A DNA stretch of 5,626 nucleotides from contig JAKFXW010000252.1 in assembly GCA_021731185.1 (NCBI GenBank), positions 1-5,626 on the forward strand. Reading direction: 5' to 3'. The notes below the pieces were generated by a model. The model was not told where the DNA came from, searched no databases, and worked only from the letters and a program-made list of their open reading frames with translations. This DNA is from Gallionellaceae bacterium (GTDB lineage: Bacteria > Pseudomonadota > Gammaproteobacteria > Burkholderiales > Gallionellaceae). The position numbers and the translations under genes were made by a program. Below, piece after piece: positions 1 to 5,560 of the stretch; position 1 is the first letter of the stretch; every line of letters begins with the position of its first letter.

Positions 1-1
1 A

Positions 2-217
2 GGTGAGGTGATTGGCTATGTCGGCATGACAGGGTTGGTTAGTGGGCCACATTTACATTATGAATTTATGGTAAATGGTCAACATCGTGACCCGATGCGC
101 GTAGTCTTGCCTGATGCAAGCCCGATTCCGTCGGATCAAAAAATCGTTTTTTTGAATACTACGCGTGAATTGACTGAGCGACTGGCGTTGTTTACACATG
201 TTGCCAAGCTGGACTAA
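2..217 (+). CDS. M23 (LytM-type) peptidoglycan metallopeptidase, C-terminal fragment
   Basis: This is the last 71 residues of a protein that begins outside the window; the frame is open from base 2 to a TAA at 215-217. The fragment opens with GEVIGYVGMTG and then SGPHLHYEF, the end of the LytM/M23 domain. The HLH at fragment residues 17-19 is the family's H-x-H motif: one histidine binds zinc and the other is the catalytic base. NGQHRDPMRVVLP is the usual end of the fold, and about 36 further residues form a tail with no recognisable domain. M23 enzymes of this kind cut peptide cross-links of peptidoglycan in the periplasm. The earlier zinc ligands (HxxxD) and any signal peptide or LysM domain lie upstream, so I cannot say whether it is an active endopeptidase or a LytM activator such as EnvC or NlpD. 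The intact H-x-H favours an active enzyme. It reads toward anmK, a neighbour often seen in betaproteobacteria and fitting a wall-turnover role. Confidence 0.88.
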   Translation, partial: GEVIGYVGMTGLVSGPHLHYEFMVNGQHRDPMRVVLPDASPIPSDQKIVFLNTTRELTERLALFTHVAKLD

Positions 218-220
218 CCA

Positions 221-268
221 ACTATTTAAAAAACACTTCTGGTCAGCTATTTAAAGAAACATTTCTGG
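221..268 (+). repeat. Two-copy imperfect tandem repeat between the M23 gene and anmK
   Basis: A unit of about 22 bp (221-242, CTATTTAAA then AAACACTTCTGG) is repeated at 246-268 (CTATTTAAA then GAAACATTTCTGG). The copies differ by one substitution and one inserted G, apart from the first base, and the period is about 25 bp. The second copy ends directly before the GAGGTG ribosome-binding site of anmK, so the duplication lengthens the spacer between the two genes. I see no terminator hairpin here, so read-through from the M23 gene into anmK is plausible. Confidence 0.7.
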
Positions 269-280
269 CGAGGTGCAGCC

Positions 281-1378
281 GTGCAAAAAACTGACTTTTA
301 CATAGGCATTATGTCCGGCACCAGTTTGGACGGCATTGATGTCGCCCTGGTTGATTTTTCTGCCCGCCAGCCCAAGTTGATCGCAAGTCATTACCTGGCC
401 TATACGTCTATGTTGCAAGCAGATTTGCTGGCGTTGCATCAACCTGATTTTAATGATCTGCATAAAGCACAATTAGTGAGCAACCAACTCGCGCATTTAT
501 ACGCGACTGCTACGGCAGACTTGCTAAAAAAAGCGCATTGCCTAGCTGACCAAATTAAGGCGATTGGCTGTCATGGTCAAACCATACGCCACCGACCCGA
601 TCAGCACTACACCATACAGCTAGGCAATGCTGCGCTGCTGACAGAATTAAGTGGCATCACCGTAATAAGTGACTTCCGCAGCCGCGACATAGCCGCAGGC
701 GGACAAGGTGCACCGCTGGTTCCTGCATTTCACCATCAAGTCTTGCGACATCCCACCGTGCATCGCGTAATCGTTAATATCGGCGGCATCAGCAATCTAA
801 CTAACCTACAGCCTGAACGTGCCACCACAGGTTTTGATTGCGGCCCCGGAAACTTGCTGATGGATGCCTGGATAAAATTACAGCGCGGCGTATCGTTTGA
901 TCGGGGAGGTGAGTGGGCCGCCAGCGGAGCAGTCATCCCTGCACTGCTGCAAAATATGCTCAGCGAACCATTTTTTCATACCCCTCCACCCAAGAGCAGC
1001 GGACGCGATTTATTCAGCATGAAATGGCTGTCCAGCAAATTAACAGGTAACGAGGCACCTGCGGATGTGCAGGCTACGCTGTTGGCATTAACCAGCCACA
1101 GTATCGCCCAAGCAATTAAGCAGTATTGCAGTGGTGCACAAGAAGTGTATTTATGTGGTGGTGGGGCACATAATCATGCGTTAGTTAAACAATTAAAATC
1201 AGCCTTACCGAAGGCTAAAGTATTGCTGACGGATGTGTTGGGAATCGAGGCAGACTGGATGGAAGCGATCGCTTTTGCTTGGTTGGCACAGCAAACCTTA
1301 GCTGGACAAAGTGCCAATTTACCTGACGTAACAGGCGCACGCCACACATGTGTTTTGGGTGCAATTTATACGGCCTGA
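281..1378 (+). CDS. anmK: Anhydro-N-acetylmuramic acid kinase
   Basis: AnmK phosphorylates 1,6-anhydro-N-acetylmuramic acid with ATP while opening the anhydro ring. The product, MurNAc-6-phosphate, feeds cytoplasmic recycling of peptidoglycan. The 365-residue length is normal for the family. Visible motifs are MSGTSLDGID (11-20, ATP site), GCHGQTIRH (96-104), SDFRSRDIAAGGQGAPLVP (130-148), NIGGISNLT (166-174), GFDCGPGNLLMD (184-195), in which Asp186 matches the catalytic Asp182 of E. coli AnmK, FDRGGEWAASG (206-216), PPKSSGRDLF (236-245) and the nucleotide-binding LCGGGAHN (291-298). No key residue is missing. The GTG start at 281 is chosen because GAGGTG lies 5-6 bases upstream and because the next ATG (311) would cut off the first strand before the MSGTS loop. 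It follows the M23 gene by 63 bp on the same strand and is probably co-transcribed. Its 3' end faces yqaA with a 109-bp gap. No convincing intrinsic terminator is visible in that gap. Confidence 0.97.
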   Translation: MQKTDFYIGIMSGTSLDGIDVALVDFSARQPKLIASHYLAYTSMLQADLLALHQPDFNDLHKAQLVSNQLAHLYATATADLLKKAHCLADQIKAIGCHGQTIRHRPDQHYTIQLGNAALLTELSGITVISDFRSRDIAAGGQGAPLVPAFHHQVLRHPTVHRVIVNIGGISNLTNLQPERATTGFDCGPGNLLMDAWIKLQRGVSFDRGGEWAASGAVIPALLQNMLSEPFFHTPPPKSSGRDLFSMKWLSSKLTGNEAPADVQATLLALTSHSIAQAIKQYCSGAQEVYLCGGGAHNHALVKQLKSALPKAKVLLTDVLGIEADWMEAIAFAWLAQQTLAGQSANLPDVTGARHTCVLGAIYTA

Positions 1379-1487
1379 TTTTGTTTGATCCACGGCTTAC
1401 TTTCAATTGCCTCCCACGGTTTTTTGTCTTTCCAGAAATTACCTAATCGCTCCAAAATATGAGCCGGATTGGAAGCGCAAAAAATTA

Positions 1488-1901
1488 TTAAACAGCCATT
1501 GCGACAATCCAATACCGCGCCAATTTTCCCACCGCCATAAACAACAGCGCGTACCCAATATTCAAGCGCAACCAACCTGCAGCCAAACAAAGCGCATCGC
1601 CCATTAACGGTGTCCACGCCAATAGCAGCGCGGGTGTGCCGTAACGGCGCATTTTTTCGACATGTTTGAGTTGCTGGGTTGCAGGCAGCATCCAACCCAT
1701 CGCAAACGTAATCATCCCGCCCAAGGTGTTGCCTAATGTGCCGAGCAAAATGGCTGGCCAGAATAATTCAGGATGGAGTTTTAATACGCCGATGAGCACA
1801 ATTTCTGAGCCGCCGGGGAGCAGCGTTGCGCCGAGCAAACTGGCGAGAAATAATCCCCATAGACTGAGATCGCTGGTTAAAAATTGGTTGAAAGCCTCCA
1901 T
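1488..1901 (-). CDS. yqaA: YqaA-family small inner-membrane protein (VTT/DedA-like fold)
   Basis: The 137-residue, very hydrophobic protein resembles E. coli YqaA (about 142 residues) along its whole length. Shared signatures are SLLGATLLPGGSE (21-33), the GTLGNTLGG stretch (54-62), a basic loop HVEKMRRYG (80-88), the re-entrant-like TPLMGDALCLAAGW (97-110) and GKLARYW (125-131). Hydrophobic segments fall at about 14-40, 46-72, 89-110 and 113-137, so it should sit in the inner membrane. The family belongs to the VTT/SNARE-associated group related to DedA, whose better-studied members move lipids such as undecaprenyl phosphate. The function of YqaA itself is not established, and I infer none here. 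The start ATG (1899-1901) is preceded by CTGGAATTA, a weak Shine-Dalgarno that lies inside the terminal arm of repeat copy 1. The gene ends with tandem TAATAA stops. With lpdA 273 bp upstream on the same strand, it either depends on read-through or has a promoter within the repeats. Confidence 0.85.
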   Translation of the reverse strand: MEAFNQFLTSDLSLWGLFLASLLGATLLPGGSEIVLIGVLKLHPELFWPAILLGTLGNTLGGMITFAMGWMLPATQQLKHVEKMRRYGTPALLLAWTPLMGDALCLAAGWLRLNIGYALLFMAVGKLARYWIVAMAV

Positions 1902-1903
1902 TA

Positions 1904-2028
1904 ATTCCAGTCCGCAATAGAAACGATAACGGTGTTGGCCGCGTCTTCGGCTTCTAGCCGTACTAAAATGTACTGTCTTCGTCGCCTCATCCTTGCCGCC
2001 TTGTTCTCGCTTTATTGCAAACTGGAAT
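1904..2028 (-). repeat. Structured inverted-repeat element, copy 1 (125 bp)
   Basis: The strand given is the one on which the cores read in the common direction. The ends ATTCCAGT (1904-1911) and ACTGGAAT (2021-2028) are perfectly complementary. After a 2-base mismatch, pairing resumes (GCAATA 1914-1919 with TATTGC 2013-2018), giving an imperfect stem of about 16-18 bp. On the minus strand, ACAAGGCG (2004 down to 1997) comes 24 bases from the left end, and CAACA starts at 1937, 67 bases further on. The centre holds a small GTAC/GTAC hairpin (1960-1963, 1970-1973) with a 6-base loop. The right end is 2 bp from the yqaA start codon and contains its probable ribosome-binding site. Size, core spacing and layout match copies 2 and 3. 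No open reading frame of interest lies inside. Confidence 0.8.
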
Positions 2029-2054
2029 GATTGTGTTATTACCCAAAGAGACGA

Positions 2055-2178
2055 TTAAAAACGTCGCGAGCGATGGCAGAACAAGGCGCGAAAGGACACG
2101 AAAGCGGAGTTGACTCGAAGTCAATGAGCATTTCGAGTCATTGAGCAACATAGTTATGACAAGCGCAGCAGTTTTTAA
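2055..2178 (+). repeat. Structured inverted-repeat element, copy 2 (124 bp)
   Basis: The ends TTAAAAAC (2055-2062) and GTTTTTAA (2171-2178) are perfectly complementary. With one bulged A (2054), the pairing extends outward to GACG (2050-2053) with CGTC (2179-2182), inside the last codons of lpdA. The left core ACAAGGCGCGAA begins at 2081, 26 bases in. The right core GAGCAACA is at 2143-2150, 65 bases between core starts (CAACA at 2146). The central part contains overlapping stems: TTGACT with AGTCAA, TGACTCGAA with TTCGAGTCA, and CAATGA with TCATTG. The lpdA stop codon (2175-2177) lies inside the right arm, so the element begins exactly at the end of that gene. It may act as a transcript 3' end for lpdA: on the minus strand the far arm ends in CGTTTTTAAT. 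That role is inferred. Confidence 0.8.
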
Positions 2179-3944
2179 CGTCGTTTTTTCGGCATGTACA
2201 AATCGGTAATACTGCCCTCTGCAATCTCCGCCGCAAATCCAATTGTCTCAGATAGCGTGGGATGCGGATGAATAGCCAGTGCCAGGTCTTCCATGTCTGC
2301 GCCCATCTCCAGTGCCAGCACGGTTTCCGCAATCAATTCTCCAGCATTGCTACCGACAATGCCGCTGCCCAGAATGCGTCTGGTCTCAGGGTCAAATAAA
2401 ATTTTAGTCAGCCCCTCGTCGCGCCCCATGGATAGCGCACGACCGCTGGCCGCCCACGGGAAGCTGGCTTTTTCATAAGCGATGCCCTGCGCCTTGGCTT
2501 GCGTTTCGGTCAGTCCCATCCACGAAATTTCCGGATCGGTGTATGCGACCGAAGGAATGGTGAGTGCGTCGAAACTGGCTTTGTGTCCGGCGATCACCTC
2601 AGCGGCAACTTTGGCCTCATGCACTGCTTTATGCGCCAACATGGGGTCGCCAACGATATCGCCAATGGCATAAATATGTGCGACGTTGGTACGCTGCTGT
2701 TTATTGACCGGAATAAATCCGCGCTCGTCTACCGTTACACCAGCTTGCTGTGCGGCAATTTCGCGGCCATTCGGACGACGACCCACCGCCAATAAAACAC
2801 GATCATACAATTGTGGAACAGGAGCATTGTCGCCAGCAAAGGTCACCTGCAAGCCTTGTGGCAAGACTTCAATTTGCGTTACTTTAGTTTTGAGATAAAT
2901 AGCTTCGTAGCGCTTTTCAATACGCTTGTGCAAGGCGCGTACAAGGTCGCGATCTGCGCCAGGCATCAAACCATCAGCCAATTCCACCACCGTAATTTTG
3001 CTGCCCAGCGCATCATAAACCGTCGCCATTTCCAGGCCGATAATACCGCCGCCAATAATCAGCAACCGCGCTGGAATATCCTGCAACAACAGCGCGCCAG
3101 TAGAATCAATCAGGCGCGGATCATCATAGGGGAAGCCAGGAATACGCGCCACGCTTGAACCTGCGGCGATGACGGCGTTATCAAAGGTAATTGTTTTAGC
3201 GCCGTCAGCAGTTTGTACAATGACGCTATTGGCCGAAGAAAATTGCGCCGTGCCCGTCACCACTTGCACTTTACGCTGCTTGGCCAACATGGAAAGTCCG
3301 CCAGTTAGCTTATTGATAACGTCATCTTTCCAGCTACGCACTTTATCAATATCAATGGCAGGCTTGCTAAACGTCACCCCGTGATGTGCCACGTCATCGG
3401 CTTCTGCAATCACTTTGGCTACATGCAGCAAGGCCTTGGAAGGAATGCAGCCGACATTCAAACACACACCGCCAAGCCTGCTGTGACGCTCAATTAGAAT
3501 GACCTGCTTACCCAAATCTGCCGCACGAAATGCTGCGGTGTAGCCGCCGGGGCCTGCGCCTATCACCACCACTTCAGCGTGGAAGTCTCCTTTGACGACA
3601 GGTTGTGCCGCAACTGCTACCACAGGAGTTGGAACAACACTGGGCGTGCTGGCGGGTGCATCTGCTTTGGGTGCTGGGTTGGGTGTTGGCACCACGATTG
3701 CGTCTGCCACTTCCAACGTTAAAATCACGCTTCCCGTATTCACTTTGTCCCATAACTTAAGCTTTAATTCTTTGATCACACCTGCACTGGGAGACGGCAC
3801 ATCGACCGTTGCCTTATCGGTTTCCAGCGTCAGCAGTGTCTGCTCAACGGCGATCTTTTCGCCCGCTTTGACCAACACTGCAATCACCGGTACGTCTTTA
3901 AAATCGCCGATATCCGGCACTTTTATTTCTATGATTTGGGCCAT
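2175..3944 (-). CDS. lpdA: Dihydrolipoamide dehydrogenase (E3) with N-terminal lipoyl domain
   Basis: E3 is the cytoplasmic FAD enzyme that reoxidises dihydrolipoyl groups of 2-oxoacid dehydrogenase complexes, passing electrons to NAD+. The 589 residues are longer than a plain E3 (about 470) because of an added lipoyl domain. This spans about 4-80, with ETDKATVDVPS placing the lipoylated lysine at Lys44. A Pro/Ala/Val-rich flexible linker follows at about 82-118. The E3 body has FAD-binding GAGPGG (129-134), the redox disulfide CLNVGC (Cys161, Cys166), NAD-binding GGGIIG (298-303), the second FAD motif YAIGD (425-429) and HPHPTLSE with catalytic His561 and Glu566. All catalytic residues are present. 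The ATG at 3944 is preceded by AGGA (3954-3957, minus strand) at 9 bases. The lipoyl-E3 fusion is typical of the pyruvate dehydrogenase E3 of betaproteobacteria, usually next to aceE and aceF. Here the flanking genes are proA and yqaA. The stop codon lies in the arm of repeat copy 2. Confidence 0.96.
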   Translation of the reverse strand: MAQIIEIKVPDIGDFKDVPVIAVLVKAGEKIAVEQTLLTLETDKATVDVPSPSAGVIKELKLKLWDKVNTGSVILTLEVADAIVVPTPNPAPKADAPASTPSVVPTPVVAVAAQPVVKGDFHAEVVVIGAGPGGYTAAFRAADLGKQVILIERHSRLGGVCLNVGCIPSKALLHVAKVIAEADDVAHHGVTFSKPAIDIDKVRSWKDDVINKLTGGLSMLAKQRKVQVVTGTAQFSSANSVIVQTADGAKTITFDNAVIAAGSSVARIPGFPYDDPRLIDSTGALLLQDIPARLLIIGGGIIGLEMATVYDALGSKITVVELADGLMPGADRDLVRALHKRIEKRYEAIYLKTKVTQIEVLPQGLQVTFAGDNAPVPQLYDRVLLAVGRRPNGREIAAQQAGVTVDERGFIPVNKQQRTNVAHIYAIGDIVGDPMLAHKAVHEAKVAAEVIAGHKASFDALTIPSVAYTDPEISWMGLTETQAKAQGIAYEKASFPWAASGRALSMGRDEGLTKILFDPETRRILGSGIVGSNAGELIAETVLALEMGADMEDLALAIHPHPTLSETIGFAAEIAEGSITDLYMPKKRR

Positions 3945-4007
3945 TTAATTTTTTCCTGATGAGTTCTTTTTGTTTTATATTTTGATAACAAATTATCCGT
4001 GGTGAAT
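3945..4007 (-). promoter_or_regulatory. lpdA leader: AT-rich upstream region with a short inverted repeat
   Basis: The 63 bases between the lpdA start and repeat copy 3 are AT-rich. They hold the ribosome-binding site AGGA (3954-3957 on the minus strand) and the inverted repeat GATAA-CAAA-TTATC (3984-3997). A TATAAA-like hexamer on the minus strand (3974-3979) could be a -10, but I find no good -35 at 16-18 bases. The promoter call is therefore weak; the region is the only non-repeat sequence available for one. It does not contain the known PdhR-type operator pattern. Confidence 0.3.
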
Positions 4008-4019
4008 CTTAAGGGTGCT

Positions 4020-4146
4020 TCTAAAAATTCAAATTGCTAAGCCAGACAAGGCGCGAACAAAAAATTATGACGACGCATACATTTGGTATGTTAGGAGTAA
4101 TTTTTTGTGAGCAACACAGTATGGCGACGGAAGTTGAATTTTTAGA
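4020..4146 (+). repeat. Structured inverted-repeat element, copy 3 (127 bp), stem reaching the proA stop codon
   Basis: The arms TCTAAAAATTCAA (4020-4032) and TTGAATTTTTAGA (4134-4146) are a perfect 13-bp inverted repeat. Pairing continues outward through 4008-4019 with 4147-4158, including TAAGGG (4010-4015) against CCCTTA (4151-4156). The whole 25-position stem has 21 Watson-Crick pairs, 3 G-T pairs and one T-T mismatch. The left core ACAAGGCGCGAA is at 4046-4057 and the right core GAGCAACA at 4109-4116, with CAACA 66 bases from the left core. The centre has a second perfect 11-bp inverted repeat, ACAAAAAATTA (4057-4067) with TAATTTTTTGT (4098-4108), enclosing a CATAC/GTATG hairpin (4076-4080, 4086-4090). 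It occupies most of the 209-bp gap between proA and lpdA, and may terminate proA transcripts. Confidence 0.85.
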
Positions 4147-4153
4147 TGTGCCC

Positions 4154-5428
4154 TTAGGTGCGAATCTGCCCACTACCCAACACAATAAATTTCTGCGAGG
4201 TCAGCCCTTCCAAACCGACTGGACCACGCGCATGAATTTTATCAGTGGAGATGCCTATCTCAGCGCCCAAGCCATATTCAAAGCCATCGGCAAAGCGCGT
4301 GGAGGCATTGACCATCACCGAACTGGAATCCACCTCACGCAAAAATCGCATGGCATGACTGTAATTTTCTGTGACGATACTATCGGTGTGCTGTGAGCCA
4401 TAAGTGTTGATATGCGCTATCGCTTCATCCAACCCCGCCACCACACGTATGCTTAAAATTGGCGCGAGATACTCGGTACGCCAATCTTCCTCGGTCGCCA
4501 CGCGCATTTGTTTAACCAGCGAACGTGCCGTCTCATCGCCGCGCAATTCTACTTTTTTATCCAGATAAATTTTGCATAAATCAGGCAATACTTTTGCCGC
4601 CACACTGCGTGCTACCAGCAACGTTTCCATCGTGTTGCACACGCCGAAACGCTGTGTTTTAGCGTTGTCCGCGATACGTATGGCCTTCTCTAAATCTGCC
4701 TCATCATCAATGTAAACATGGCAAATGCCGTCCAGATGTTTAATTACCGGCACCTTGGCCTCCTCCGAGATGCGTGCAATCAGGCTCTTGCCGCCGCGTG
4801 GCACGATCACATCAACATAGTCACGCATAGTAATCAACTCGCCCACCGCCGCCCTATCTGTGATGTTAATCACCTGCACCACGGTTGCGGGCAAACCTGC
4901 TTGCTGCAAGCCTTGATGCACACACACGGCAATGGCCTGATTAGAATAAAATGCCTCCGAGCCACCGCGCAGAATCGCCGCATTGCCCGATTTCAAACAC
5001 AGCCCGGCAGCATCAGCAGTCACGTTGGGACGTGATTCATAAATAATACCAACGACACCCAGCGGCACGCGCATCTTTCCCACTTGAATGCCGGAAGGGC
5101 GAAATTTCAACTCACTTATTTCGCCGATCAAATCGGGTAGCGAGGCAATTTGCAGCAAGCCTTCGGCCATGCTGTGTATATTTTTTTCGGTAAGGGTGAG
5201 CCGATCAACCGAGGCTGCATCCAACCCATTTTTCTGCGCTGCGCTTATATCTTTGGCATTTTCTGCAAGCAGTTGCGCGGAATGGCTCAAAATGGCAGCG
5301 GCGATATTTTCCAGCGCGCGATTTTTAACCGCGGTATCCGCCTGCGCCATCAAGCGCGAAGCAGCTCGCGCCTGCTGCCCTACTTGCTGCATGTATGCTT
5401 TTATTTCGCTCATTTGGATATTGCTCAT
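4154..5428 (-). CDS. proA: Gamma-glutamyl phosphate reductase (glutamate-5-semialdehyde dehydrogenase)
   Basis: ProA catalyses the second step of proline synthesis: NADPH-dependent reduction of gamma-glutamyl phosphate (made by ProB) to glutamate-5-semialdehyde, which cyclises to pyrroline-5-carboxylate. It is a cytoplasmic member of the aldehyde dehydrogenase superfamily. Numbering from the ATG at 5428 (424 residues, normal for the family), the cofactor region YESRPNVTADAAGLCLKSGN is at about 131-150 and ILRGGSEA at 152-159. The catalytic cysteine is Cys264 in TQRFGVCNTMETLLV. The ProA signature VAGLDEAIAHI to HTDSI spans 330-351, and EVDSSSVMVNASTRFADG follows at 365-382. No key residue is missing. 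The start is uncertain: the frame is open upstream to a TTG at 5449, and ATGs occur at 5428, 5413 and 5392. None has a clear Shine-Dalgarno. The conserved part begins near IKAYMQQ, so 5428 or 5413 is likeliest. No proB or holA is adjacent; lpdA lies downstream beyond repeat copy 3. Confidence 0.96.
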   Translation of the reverse strand: MSNIQMSEIKAYMQQVGQQARAASRLMAQADTAVKNRALENIAAAILSHSAQLLAENAKDISAAQKNGLDAASVDRLTLTEKNIHSMAEGLLQIASLPDLIGEISELKFRPSGIQVGKMRVPLGVVGIIYESRPNVTADAAGLCLKSGNAAILRGGSEAFYSNQAIAVCVHQGLQQAGLPATVVQVINITDRAAVGELITMRDYVDVIVPRGGKSLIARISEEAKVPVIKHLDGICHVYIDDEADLEKAIRIADNAKTQRFGVCNTMETLLVARSVAAKVLPDLCKIYLDKKVELRGDETARSLVKQMRVATEEDWRTEYLAPILSIRVVAGLDEAIAHINTYGSQHTDSIVTENYSHAMRFLREVDSSSVMVNASTRFADGFEYGLGAEIGISTDKIHARGPVGLEGLTSQKFIVLGSGQIRT

Positions 5429-5456
5429 TGTGCATCGACTATTTTTCAATGACAGG

Positions 5457-5485
5457 ATTCTACTGGATTACGGTGTGAACGGAAA
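5457..5485 (-). promoter_or_regulatory. Possible proA promoter
   Basis: On the minus strand, TAGAAT (5457-5462) resembles a -10 box at 5 of 6 positions. It is preceded by 17 bases and a poor -35, TTTCCG (5480-5485, 3 of 6). Transcription would start near 5450, leaving a leader of about 20 bases before the ATG at 5428 and excluding the TTG at 5449 as a start. The support is only the hexamer match and the position. Confidence 0.3.
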
Positions 5486-5496
5486 CGACCAAAGCA

Positions 5497-5525
5497 GGGA
5501 AATCACCAGTGGACATATATTTCCC
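5497..5525. repeat. Inverted repeat in the divergent leader
   Basis: GGGAAAT (5497-5503) is perfectly complementary to ATTTCCC (5519-5525), with 15 bases between. It lies between the possible proA promoter and the putative + strand gene at 5621. It could be a regulator site or a leader hairpin; there is no U-run to suggest a terminator. A shorter AGGG/CCCT pair follows at 5536-5547. Confidence 0.4.
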
Positions 5526-5560
5526 AATTCTGCATAGGGTGTTCCCTTTCCCGCAATTTC

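Noticed and set aside
1379..1487. A bidirectional rho-independent terminator between anmK and yqaA
   Set aside because: T- and A-runs are present (1420-1425, 1480-1484), but no good GC-rich stem precedes them in either direction. CCACGG occurs twice as a direct repeat, not an inverted one.
2050..2182. Target-site duplications flanking the elements, as for a classical MITE
   Set aside because: The flanks of copies 2 and 3 are complementary to each other (extending the stem), not direct repeats, and copy 1 has none that I can see.
3592..3948. A 118-codon + strand open frame rich in Ala, Thr, Ser and Gly
   Set aside because: It is the antisense of the lpdA lipoyl domain and Pro/Ala linker. The low complexity is a by-product of that linker.
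1904..4146. A CRISPR array
   Set aside because: There are only three repeats, in mixed orientation, 26 bp and about 1.8 kb apart, with gene sequence between and no cas genes.
4034..4396. A 120-codon + strand open frame
   Set aside because: It starts inside repeat copy 3 and runs antisense to the conserved 3' end of proA; the translation shows no recognisable domain.
5413..5449. TTG at 5449 as the proA start (431 residues)
   Set aside because: It is a rare start codon without a Shine-Dalgarno, and it adds residues outside the conserved ProA region. ATG at 5428 or 5413 is more likely.
5088..5537. A 149-codon + strand open frame
   Set aside because: It is antisense to the proA N-terminal half, lacks a family resemblance, and conflicts with strong ProA conservation.
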